Positions 33,241 to 42,899 of a stretch of DNA of 64,000 bases are shown piece by piece (positions within the stretch are counted from its first letter, which is position 1; each line of letters opens with the position of its first letter). Position numbers and translations under genes: made by a program. Source of the DNA: Hofstenia miamia. Taxonomy: Eukaryota > Xenacoelomorpha > Acoela. Below the pieces are notes generated by a model. That model saw only the letters and a program-made list of their open reading frames with translations, had not been told where the DNA came from and made no database searches. The stretch spans positions 1,813,154 to 1,877,153 of the forward strand of contig SCFE01000054.1 in assembly GCA_004352715.1 (NCBI GenBank). The letters run 5' to 3'.

Positions 33241-33740
33241 AAGTTCAATCACAAGTAAGATAAGATATTTTTTATTCAGATAAATATTAACAATTATAAA
33301 CTGGTAATTTATCTGAATAGCGGCGTCAAATATACATACATACATACAAACACATACAATAGGATAAGGGTCTATATACAATAAATCTACCAGGTTAGGG
33401 ATAAATTACTATCAGGATTTCAAGAGCAAGATGTTGTATAATCATTATTGTAGAACATGTATCCTAACCATGCTTTACCCGAGATATACTTTTGCTTAAG
33501 GAAAATATTAAATGTGCTTCTTAAAAGCTTGCAATTTTTCAATTTTCCTTATCTCTTTAGGTAATGAGTTCCAAGTTCGGATAGCGGTATTAATGAATGA
33601 ATTTTGCAAAACCTTTTTTCTATACTTAATCCAGGTATAGTGCTTTGATCTGGAATTATGCTTATGAATAAATCCATGCATTGAAATAATATTATAAGGT
33701 GGTAATTTCTTGATGAGCTTGAAAAATGTTAACAGTGTGT

Positions 33741-33955
33741 TAAATATGCTTAGCTGTCTTGGGAAAAGGATAGATCTAGAAATTAAATATGCTTAGCTGT
33801 CTTGGGAAAAGGATAGATCTAGAAATTAAATATGCTTAGCTGTCTTGGGAAAAGGATAGATCTAGAAATTAAATATGCTTAGCTGTCTTGGGAAAAGGAT
33901 AGATCTAGAAATTAAATATGCTTAGCTGTCTTGGGAAAAGGATAGATCTAGAAAT
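33741..33955. repeat. 43-base minisatellite, five copies
   Basis: The unit begins TAAATATGCTTAGCTGTCTT, is 43 bases long and repeats five times with essentially no differences. Starts are at 33741, 33784, 33827, 33870 and 33913. The unit is LINE coding sequence. 43 is not a multiple of three, so each unit shifts the frame. Confidence 0.95.
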
Positions 33956-34668
33956 ATACTGCCTAGTTCTGAAAGAATTTATCTTTGAAACGTTTAGGGC
34001 CCATTTTTAATTGAATATCAAGTTTTCTATGTAAAACATCTTTTAGATCAATAAATAATATATTTGCATAACTTAGGTGACTCATTATAAATGAATGGAA
34101 AAATTGAATTATTGCACAGGCAAGTCGTTGTTTTACTATCATTGACATACTTCTTATACCTATTGCCAATTTTAGGACTAATGCATTAATGTGTTATTCA
34201 AAATTTTGCTTCGAATCAAAAATTACTCCTAAATATTTGTCTACAGTTGGAACCTTAACATTATTAAGATTGTTAATACTCAAACATCATTATTTGTAGT
34301 AGAGGGCTGCAAAATACAAAATTCTGTTTTATTTTCATTTATAAGTAACTTATGCATGTTAAAGTACGTTGTCAATTTGTTGCAATTATTTGTTACAGAT
34401 TCAATTGCTAAGTGCAAAGATTTATTATCGTTGAATATACAGGTATCATTGGCTATTAAATTGCAATCAGTTATCGTATGCATATCGTTTACATATATAC
34501 TGAAAAAAAGCGGATCTAAAATTGTCCCCTGAGGGACACCATTGTTGACAGGTAGCCAATCCGAAAATACATCATTCACTTTAACTCTCTAGAATCTATG
34601 TTTCAAATGACTAGTTATCAAATTTCTGCTATTGTTAGAAAATCCCATACAGGATAATTTTTTTATTA

Positions 34669-36287
34669 CTCCCTCCGTTCAGGAAAAAAAAGAAACATCC
34701 CACCTTTTTCGTTGTTCGGAAAAAAAAGAAACGTAAAAATATATATACTGAAATCAAGTGTAATCTATTTATAAAAATGCTATCAACGCTTCAGTGGAAT
34801 CAATTCTTTCATGAACAGTCAGTATTGAATCTGGATTGCATTGGATGCTTACGGGTAGTATTCCTTCACGTCGAAGTTTTTCTTTCCCCATATGGACCAT
34901 CTTATAGTTGTTTCCACCACCTACCTTCATTGAACTTTCCATTGCATTATGGAAAGACAAGAATGTATTGTCCAGGGTCTCCCTTGTTATTTGATGATAT
35001 GCACTTTCTACAACTTCAATCAATTCATCCACATTATTCGGAGCGTGTTTATGCTGTAATGATTGAATAGAATTGAAAAATCCCAAATCAAGAACATTAA
35101 AATCAGGACTGTTTGGTGGCTGATTTGTCATGACAATATCCCATCCATCCTTACGCCCTTCTTCATTCAGTGTTGCATCGGAACCATTAATATGTGGCTT
35201 TGCATTATCCTGCTGCACATACACGGGATTACTTCTATTATGCATGGGCATCTTCTCACGAATTGCTGGGTACACACGATCAATGATCATTTTCTTGACA
35301 ATCTCTTTAGTGACAGAGGTAATAGGCTTGGTTTCCAACGTTCCTTTTTGTCGATTCTTGCTGTTCCTTTTGGCAGCTACCTTTTCCACAAATGGCCAAA
35401 TACCAATTTTTCCGTCGAAATATTGCTTTCTGTGATGGTCATAATGCGGTCGACCTACAGCAGCCATGAACATTATTTTAGTGATGAATCGCTTGCTTTT
35501 TGCTGTGCGATCAGGAGGTTCTTCGTCAGCGGCCAAATAAATTGTCTTGTTGACTTCGGTAATATAAAACCACTTCTCGTCAATGTGGACATAATCAAAC
35601 ATATCTTTAAATAATCCATTTGGTCGTATATTGCTCAAACAGAATTTCAAACGGCTGATCTTGTTATCCTTAAGTATCATAAACAATGCTGTTTTCGGAA
35701 TTCCTATTGCGCATGATAAACTTCTTAATGTTCCACGTCGAGATAGGGGGATGGAGCTCATGGTAGCCAATTGCTGTGACCAATCCTTTCTTTTTCGCCC
35801 CACGCGACCTGCTTTTCGTGAAGATGTATCACATATAACTTCACCGGCATCAATTGAAGGTTTTGCACGGCTCCATATGGTCCAAATCGTCTTTCGGGAT
35901 ACTCCAAATTCAGTAGCAGCACCACTAATTGCATTTTTTTTGCATTTTCCATTTGAATACCGGATTAGTAAGTAATTAAGAACTCCACGGCGTTGTTCAT
36001 CCGTTAAGTTCTTTTTTCTTTTATTAATGTTTGGTAATGGAACAGTTTCTGTATCAATTTCTCCATTATTGTGGACGTGGCGGGTACCATTTTGATTTCG
36101 CTGCATTTTTCCAAAAATTAAATGTCGGTTTTGGAGGGAAGACTTGCTCAAATTTTACCGCCAAGGTATCAGGGAAGAGAGGAAGTGACGCACTTTATTT
36201 TTATCCAATCAGAACATAGTATTTACTATAACTGCCAATAATCCATCAAGAAAACAAAAATGTTTCTTTTTTTCTGAACGGAGGAAG
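34669..36287 (-). mobile_element. Plant-type mariner (DD39D) element, apparently complete
   Basis: A 1619-base element with TA at both sides. Ends are CTCCCTCCGTTCAGGAAAAA (left) and CTTCCTCCGTTCAGAAAAAA (right, reverse complement), continuing AAGAAACAT. A second copy of the CGGAAAAAAAAGAAAC motif lies about 37 bases inside the left end, a probable second binding site. The CTCCCTCCGT end is the hallmark of the Stowaway/plant mariner group. It is inserted in the RT domain of a LINE, which reads through on both sides. One long intact open frame on the minus strand encodes its transposase. Confidence 0.9.
34769..36151 (-). CDS. mariner transposase, DD39D (plant type), intact
   Basis: A 460-residue open frame with no internal stop. 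An alternative start is Met16. The N-terminal third holds a helix-turn-helix region (GAATEFGVSRKTIWTIWSRA, residues about 77-96) and a second one with LSRRGTLRSLSCAIGIPKTA. The catalytic core has YVHIDEKWFY (first Asp, about residue 190), VYVQQDNAKPHI (second) and SPDFNVLDLGFFNSIQSLQ (third). Exactly 39 residues separate the second and third Asp, the DD39D spacing of plant mariner-like elements, in place of the DD34D of animal mariners. The NVLDLGFF block is also plant-like. Length is usual for that group. It would cut and paste DNA at TA. The gene fills the element between its two ends, so the copy is potentially autonomous. Not known here: whether it is transcribed. Confidence 0.92.
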   Translation of the reverse strand: MSKSSLQNRHLIFGKMQRNQNGTRHVHNNGEIDTETVPLPNINKRKKNLTDEQRRGVLNYLLIRYSNGKCKKNAISGAATEFGVSRKTIWTIWSRAKPSIDAGEVICDTSSRKAGRVGRKRKDWSQQLATMSSIPLSRRGTLRSLSCAIGIPKTALFMILKDNKISRLKFCLSNIRPNGLFKDMFDYVHIDEKWFYITEVNKTIYLAADEEPPDRTAKSKRFITKIMFMAAVGRPHYDHHRKQYFDGKIGIWPFVEKVAAKRNSKNRQKGTLETKPITSVTKEIVKKMIIDRVYPAIREKMPMHNRSNPVYVQQDNAKPHINGSDATLNEEGRKDGWDIVMTNQPPNSPDFNVLDLGFFNSIQSLQHKHAPNNVDELIEVVESAYHQITRETLDNTFLSFHNAMESSMKVGGGNNYKMVHMGKEKLRREGILPVSIQCNPDSILTVHERIDSTEALIAFL

Positions 36288-36731
36288 TAGTATGCTATGA
36301 TCAATAGAATCAAAAGCTTTAGAAAGATCTAAGCAAGCAATAGCTACGAATTTATTTGCATCCAGTGATGATCTCCATTTTTCTGTAGCATTTAATAGAG
36401 CATCGGTATTTGAAAAATGTTTACGAAATCCAAATTTGGTTATGTAATAATCGCTCGAATACTTTGCTAATTGGTGAAGTAATTGAAATTGGTCGATAAT
36501 TTTTTGGCATGACATGGATCGTTTTTCTTAAAGATAGGAGTAATTGGAGCAAGTATTAAATAATCCGGGAAGTAATTACTTTTAATGCATTCATTAAATA
36601 TATAATTTAGAGAACTTGCTATAATACCTGCAGTGATTTTAAGTGCCCAAGAAGGAATTATAGAAGGCCCACTTGATTTGTTAAAATTAAGCTTGAGAAT
36701 TGCTTTTAAGGTTTCAATACTTGTAAAACGG

Positions 36732-36800
36732 AAAGAAAATTCAGGGTTAAGTAAAAATTCAGGGTTAAAAAAAATTCAGGGTAAGAAAAAAAATTCAGGG
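36732..36800. repeat. Short degenerate repeat of AAAATTCAGGGT
   Basis: Four near-copies of AAAATTCAGGG separated by A-rich spacers of differing length, at the boundary between the LINE and the piggyBac remnant. Confidence 0.8.
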
Positions 36801-37275
36801 CAACTTATGTTATTTCCAGTACTTTTGTTGAAAATCACCAGACATTTATCGTTGAATTGTCCAGCAAATTGCAAAATGCAGCTATTAGCCATTTTCGTGA
36901 TGCTGTTTTTGTGGACATAGACTTCACCACAATCCATCCAACCTATCCATATCACATTTATTTTAGTTGTCAAAAACCAAAACCATTTGCGGTTCCTTGG
37001 ATTACAATTATTAGATTCCACAGCATCACGATGGCTTATTTTTCTTACACTGATATTTTACTAGCATTAGCTTCCCCGATTTGAAAAATTCAGAATCTAA
37101 CAAATTTAGTTTTTTAGAACTCATGGGGATTCCATTTTTGTTCGATCAGATTGTTTCTAACTAAGAAATTATTTTGCTTTGCTAGATTCTCAGCTAAAGC
37201 AGCTGAGGTAAAAAAATCTTCAGTGGTAATGCTAAAACTAAAATTCAGATAGTTTTCTAGCAATGACATACATTC
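36790..37275 (-). pseudogene. piggyBac-type transposase remnant
   Basis: Minus-strand fragments in two frames. SFSITTEDFFTSAALAENLA with NNFLVRNNLIEQKWNP corresponds to the conserved DNFFTSxxLAxxL...GTxRxN block of piggyBac transposases. Further on, PRNRKWFWFLTTKINVIWIG and WMDCGEVYVHKNS match the later W-x-D-xxxV-x-xxS segment. Stops interrupt the two parts. No inverted ends or TTAA duplication were identified, and the left end abuts the LINE. Confidence 0.55.
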
Positions 37276-37339
37276 CTAAAGAGGTTTCTAATTTTCAACT
37301 TAACTCAAGTATGGTATGATTGAAAGGCAGTATTTGGAT

Positions 37340-37575
37340 TCCAATTCTATATATATATATAATTTATACGGGCACTAAATACTATTGCGTAGGGTGATGG
37401 GTACGAGTCCCAAAAAAATTTTTTTGAAAAACCTTAAACTAATACATAAGAAATTGGATCCCTAGTACAAAGGCGAAATGTAAAATTTTTTTGGCTACTA
37501 TGGAAAATAGGAAAGTGTGGGTGGTGGATACAAATCCCATATCATCTAGAGCCCGTGTACATATTTTTTTTAAGT
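37340..37575 (+). repeat. Interspersed repeat, copy 2 (beside TA)
   Basis: Second copy of the repeat seen at 23574-23870, same orientation and also starting beside a TA run. Shared blocks: TTATACGGGC, ATACATAAGAAATT, AAATTTTTTTGG, GATACAAATCCCATA and ATCTAGAGCCCG. About 60 bases differ in spacing. Family not recognised. Confidence 0.6.
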
Positions 37576-37579
37576 TGCC

Positions 37580-38180
37580 TAAAATGCAAAATTTCTTATG
37601 GACTACAACGCCTCTTCCCAGTACATAAAACAATGTGTGCTAGTAACACGGCTTCTAATTATAAGTTGTAGTGCGCAACTTTCAACTATTAAAACCGATG
37701 ACATTTTATTTTGTAGTATTTTACTAAAATGAACCTCATTAAACCCTATATATTTTTAATAATGACTAACGGTCTATTGCATACGCATTGTCGCTTCTGT
37801 TTCTTAATATGATAATTATCAACGTACATTGGCTAGGAATAACGCATGGTTCACATTATTTTAGAAATTTGACATATTTTAACTTTCAGTTCGTATATAT
37901 TTATCACAAGTCATATTGATTCAGAAAAAATTATTATTAGGGAAATGCAAATCCAAAAGTAATGTTATAAATCATAAATAAATTAATAATTAATTTCTCC
38001 AATTTACGTTATTCGTAACTAATTCGAACTTGTTTTTACTTACCCTAATTCTGAGCTTTTAATGTTTGGAAACATTTTAAAAATGTTATTGTATTTCACT
38101 TGGGTTATACCCAAACACTTTATTGAGACTTTAAAGTTCTAAACCATTTTTTGTCATTCTCATACAGTTTTCTCCATGCA
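37580..38180. other. No gene seen
   Basis: AT-rich, nothing recognised. Confidence 0.4.
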
Positions 38181-38259
38181 TACTAGGAAATTTTAGACCC
38201 CTGCAACTTTGACACACATATGGGTAAGTATGCATCCTTGATACTGTGAAAATTTGTTA

Positions 38260-38830
38260 TACCAATTATGAAGAAGAAGAAGAAATATCTATATTCAGAA
38301 ATTGTTTTAACAGAAAATAATACTGATAAAAATTCTGAAAGCGTCAAGAAAAGAAATACAAACAAAATAATGCAAAACAAGAAAATACAAATAATAATGT
38401 AATTAACTTAGATTATAGTGATGTTAGCTTATATTAATAGACTAATCAAGATTATAAAATTTATAACCTTGCCATTTCAGTCTTTTTATATTAAACTGGG
38501 TGCAAAAGTATTTTTTAATATCAATCTTAAAGTTTTTTAAAATATGTATTTGTTTGATGTATCTTAGTCATTCATTACATATATTTATAGCTGTTTATAA
38601 AAGAATGTTTCATTATTCGCTTTTTATACCTGATTGGTTCAATTGAATACGTTCTTTTGTTTCGTTTATAAATTATTTTTTCGGAAAAAAACTCATTTTT
38701 GTTATATGAGAAAGTATTATTAATTATTTTGAAGAACGTCTTTGGGATATTTATATAGATATAACATTGTGGATGTAGTTCGAGATTTTTTTGCACTCCT
38801 TATTTTTATTAAAGCTATGATTATTAACTG
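38260..38830 (-). pseudogene. LINE 3'-end remnant
   Basis: Minus-strand open frame 38796-38575 contains NKRTYSIEPIRYKKRIMKHS followed by FIN, resembling the last conserved block of CR1-like RT proteins (TxxxRYKTxLFxNSFIN). The downstream part shares blocks with 47.3-47.9 kb (ATTATAAAATTTA, then ACCT and CATTT), so both are probably the same family. No intact frame. Confidence 0.45.
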
Positions 38831-38929
38831 TTACTTTGACAGCCCAATTTAGTTGTACCTGAAACTTCCTGAGAATTTTTTTACTTTATATATATATATA
38901 TACTTCTAAAAAAATTCTGGAGTTTCAAT

Positions 38930-39196
38930 ATGATGAAAACAACATTTAAAAATGACTGCAGAGGTGAAAAAATGAAGAAGCAAATCAATCGTGGTATGGG
39001 GCAATTACTACATGCAAAAAAATCCAGGAAAAACAACAAACTACACCCTATTCCCGGTCCAATCATTGAGTGGACTAGAGCCTTTGGCCATGAAGGCATC
39101 AAGAAAGCAATTTCAACCCTACGTTCAGAAATGTTATCTTGCGTTGATCACAGTTTGGAAGTGTTAAAACTAAAACATTGTACAGAGAATATCTAA
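38930..39196 (+). CDS. Short unrecognised open frame before an RT remnant
   Basis: 88 codons. The translation starts MMKTTFKNDCRGEKMKKQIN and includes HPIPGPIIEWTRAFGHEGIK, with a basic N-terminal third and a helical C-terminal half. It has less AT-biased composition than its surroundings. It lies 50 bases upstream of, and in the same orientation as, a decayed reverse transcriptase at 39.24 kb. It may be part of that element. Not recognised, and it may be non-functional. Confidence 0.3.
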   Translation: MMKTTFKNDCRGEKMKKQINRGMGQLLHAKKSRKNNKLHPIPGPIIEWTRAFGHEGIKKAISTLRSEMLSCVDHSLEVLKLKHCTENI

Positions 39197-39239
39197 AAAA
39201 GTAATCCTGTCCTTTTATTTTTCAGTAGATTGTTTTATA

Positions 39240-40330
39240 ATTCATTCAAAATTTCCCCCCTGACATAGCTCCGAGATGCTCAAAACTATATGTCTCCCAT
39301 ATTCTCAATGGAATTCATTGCTCTTCATTTGAATACGGTCAAAATGCTTTAAATGTCTTGGTTAGTTTGATAAATTTGCTTGCTCGTAGAAACGCTCCAA
39401 TAGCTGTTGCCCGATTTTTTTGTGGTGACTATCTATTTGCATTTAAAAATAAACGTGTGGATTACATCCAATTGCAGTGGGTGAAGTCATATCTTGCATA
39501 ATGGCTAAATGACAGTTGAAAGCTGCAAGATACTTTGCTTCTCCTCAGGGTTGCGAGGCAGGTATTCAAGATTTAAATTCATTCATATGACACATACCAG
39601 CTGACAAAAACATTGCATTTCTTCAAATCGATTTGAAAAACTCGCTTAATTCAATTTCTCAAGTTATGAATCACTTTCTCCAATTTCTACCATAGGTCAA
39701 TTACTGTTATGGTCATGATCTTGGTTTGCCTTTAAAAAAGATGTTGTCTTGTCAGAAACTGGTACAAAACAGGGAGATCCGTTATCTCCTTTACGCTTTG
39801 CATTGACATTTCCTTCTATAATCCTTGTGATTACAGAGAGTTTTCCAAATTTGTCAACTGTAGTATTTTACCTAGATGACGATTCTATTCTGTTCCTGTG
39901 AACGTGTTTGCGACAGCACTTAAGTTTACATGTACAAAGTTTTGCAACAATATAATCAAAATAGATAATTTGGTTTGTAAGTTGAATGATTCTTACCTGG
40001 AGCTCCATGTACTTCCTTAAAAACATGTAATACTAATAGCATTGACAGAAGTAGTCTATCAAAATGTGAAAACTCGATATTTATGTTTGTCTTGTGAACA
40101 CTTGCAAATCTGTAATTTCTCGAACACAAAATTCCTACTGAATTGCCCATTAGTTTCATTGGGGTCTCGGTGTCCTAAATGCCTCTTCATATAAACCAGT
40201 TGCTTATCTGGGATATCATATAGATTGCAAGAATCGGGGCTTGCTTAATTGCAAAATGTGAAGACCTATCGAGTGATATCGCTCAAAAGTGTGCTCAACG
40301 GCTGGCGCATTCAAATATACTTTTATCAAA
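39240..40330 (+). pseudogene. Reverse transcriptase-like remnant of an unusual family
   Basis: In broken frames: VSLINLLARRNAPIAVARFF followed by CGDYLFAFKNK and IQLQWVKSYL (39360-39490), then VTGTKQGDPLSPLRFALTF... (spaced block at about 39760-39815) and STVVFYLDDDSILFL (39855-39900). QGDPLSPLRFAL and YLDD are RT active-site blocks. The earlier part resembles the LxxGxxPxxxxxFFxGAxLxALxKKDGGxRPIAVG region of a distinct group of eukaryotic RT proteins, not the CR1-like elements nearby. Multiple stops make it a dead copy. Confidence 0.55.
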
Positions 40331-40339
40331 CGAAATTTC

Positions 40340-41865
40340 ATATAATTTATAACTAAATCACAAAAAGTGAATCATGGAAGAGCATGATAATCAGAATGCA
40401 CAATGCCTTCTGAGGCAAGAACTAATCAAGACAAACCAGGTTATTTAGCTGCACTTTTTTACCATATACTGATGATTGGCTTTCAGCTATTCCAATAAGT
40501 GTACTTGGATGAACTTTTATTCTCCTTTTCTGCACAAGCTGGTGTTATCATTAATGACAATGCAAGCAATGAACAAACGATTGAATTTCCAGCTCCAACG
40601 ATTATATTTGCAAACGAAAATATTAACATATAATTCTTGCATTAACATTTCTATATTCAACATAGGATTTGATAGTCTAATTTTTGAATGAGATTGTTTA
40701 GGTATACAAAATCATTTTATCATTGATTTACTTAATCTGTTAAGCAGTCCGCATTCTAAAGTGAATGGAAGTATATACACATTATAGATTTTGGTTACCA
40801 TGTTTTTGAATATTTTTGTGCAGAAAAAAAGAGCAAAGGAACACAATTTAGAATTTAAAAATGTCGGGAGCGGATTATTACAATATTTGAAAAGCAAAAT
40901 CCGGTCAAAAAATGGCTCATAGAGTAAAAGCAAAGTGTGCTACATTATTGAGGTAGGTTGACAAACAAACTATGATATTGCTGTTTAAATTGGCGTTTTC
41001 ACTCTACTAACGTTGGTTCACTCAAAACCGACGTTTATATTCAACATTTATTGTAAATTCAAAACAGATTTCCATTTTAACTGCACAATTTAAGAAGTGC
41101 ATTCAATTTCTAGAACAGTTACAACTCAAAGATCTAAATCAAAATGCTTGAAAAAGCACAGAAGTATGTAAAATGGTAAATTCTTTGAATTGCTTGCTTA
41201 AAGTGACTTTTTACATAAAATAATGGCCTGTGATGAGGTGTTTTTGTTGGCACATTTCAGTTTGTATTTCTGCAAATCGCCAGGACCTGATTATAGTAGT
41301 CTTTGTGTTACAGCATTATAATTATTTTTATATGCAAATAAAATAACTTTAAGGCATTATAGTATACAAAAAGTGCACTGCTTGAGAATTTCTATATGTA
41401 GAAGACTATTTTAATAAATTCATCGATTTGCAATAAAATAATTTTATTGCATTTCGTTTGGAATGCAAAAAATCTTTATAAGCTTAAACAAAATAAAGAT
41501 AGTTATGTAGCGCGTACGGATATTCGTACGTTTAATTAATCATTATTTCATTTCTTCAATAGTACATTCAGTCAGGTTTAATTAAATAAAGTATTGTAAT
41601 TCTCACTAATTTCATGAGTAACTACGATTGTTGGAAAATTTGAATCTCTTATTTACAAGCAATAATAAATAGAACGTAATTGCGTATGTTCTAGCAACTT
41701 GTCAACCATACATACATGCTTTACTGACCAAGAATAAAAGCTGTGCTTGTTAAATCACCTATAAATTATGTTAGTTGGTTTAAGTTGATATCATGTGTCT
41801 AGATAAAACTTTATCTACATTAATTTTTTCACTGTTTAAAATCAGGTTTTAGAATCGATTCGATT
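40340..41865. other. No gene seen
   Basis: Open frames here (for example 40476-40691 plus and 40712-40933 minus) have no recognisable motif or splice support. The first may be further 3' sequence of the RT remnant. Confidence 0.4.
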
Positions 41866-41869
41866 TTAA

Positions 41870-42895
41870 ATTATATATATATATATATATATATANNNNN
41901 NNNNNNNNNNNNNNNNNNNNNNNNNNNNNNNNNNNNNNNNNNNNNNNNNNNNNNNNNNNNNNNNNNNNNNNNNNNNNNNNNNNNNNNNNNNNNNNNNNNN
42001 NNNNNNNNNNNNNNNNNNNNNNNNNNNNNNNNNNNNNNNNNNNNNNNNNNNNNNNNNNNNNNNNNNNNNNNNNNNNNNNNNNNNNNNNNNNNNNNNNNNN
42101 NNNNNNNNNNNNNNNNNNNNNNNNNNNNNNNNNNNNNNNNNNNNNNNNNNNNNNNNNNNNNNNNNNNNNNNNNNNNNNNNNNNNNNNNNNNNNNNNNNNN
42201 NNNNNNNNNNNNNNNNNNNNNNNNNNNNNNNNNNNNNNNNNNNNNNNNNNNNNNNNNNNNNNNNNNNNNNNNNNNNNNNNNNNNNNNNNNNNNNNNNNNN
42301 NNNNNNNNNNNNNNNNNNNNNNNNNNNNNNNNNNNNNNNNNNNNNNNNNNNNNNNNNNNNNNNNNNNNNNNNNNNNNNNNNNNNNNNNNNNNNNNNNNNN
42401 NNNNNNNNNNNNNNNNNNNNNNNNNNNNNNNNNNNNNNNNNNNNNNNNNNNNNNNNNNNNNNNNNNNNNNNNNNNNNNNNNNNNNNNNNNNNNNNNNNNN
42501 NNNNNNNNNNNNNNNNNNNNNNNNNNNNNNNNNNNNNNNNNNNNNNNNNNNNNNNNNNNNNNNNNNNNNNNNNNNNNNNNNNNNNNNNNNNNNNNNNNNN
42601 NNNNNNNNNNNNNNNNNNNNNNNNNNNNNNNNNNNNNNNNNNNNNNNNNNNNNNNNNNNNNNNNNNNNNNNNNNNNNNNNNNNNNNNNNNNNNNNNNNNN
42701 NNNNNNNNNNNNNNNNNNNNNNNNNNNNNNNNNNNNNNNNNNNNNNNNNNNNNNNNNNNNNNNNNNNNNNNNNNNNNNNNNNNNNNNNNNNNNNNNNNNN
42801 NNNNNNNNNNNNNNNNNNNNNNNNNNNNNNNNNNNNNNNNNNNNNNNNNNNNNNNNNNNNNNNNNNNNNNNNNNNNNNNNNNNNNNNNNNNNNNN
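41870..42895. other. 1000-N assembly gap, (TA)n on the left only
   Basis: Placeholder gap 41896-42895. The left flank is TA repeat and the right flank is unique sequence. A minus-strand frame entering it from the right (43009-42897) contains VASWKFLNDRLIITDLFGS, which loosely recalls a VWA-a exon but was not called. Confidence 0.95.
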
Positions 42896-42899
42896 TCTC

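Larger units (their letters stand above)
33243..36800 (-). pseudogene. Non-LTR retrotransposon (RT), split by a mariner insertion
   Basis: The minus strand gives RT blocks in order on both sides of the insertion at 34669-36287. Upstream, at 36800-36290: ALKITAGIIASSLNYIFNEC, LAPITPIFKKNDP, then TKFGFRKHFSNTDALL and CLDLSKAFDSIDHSIL. Downstream, at 34668-33243: KKLSCMGFSNNSRNLITSHL, NNGVPQGTILDPLFFSIYVN and DMHTITDCNL, with the active-site region degenerate (LIANDTCIF in place of YADD). The C-terminus reads KHYTWIKYRKKVLQNSFINT and WNSLPKEIRKIEKLQAFKKH, typical of CR1-like elements. Stops and frameshifts make it a dead copy. A tandem minisatellite (33741-33955) sits inside the 3' part. Confidence 0.8.

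Noticed and set aside
34777-36219. Plus-strand frames of 97 to 183 codons
   Set aside because: Antisense shadows of the intact mariner transposase.
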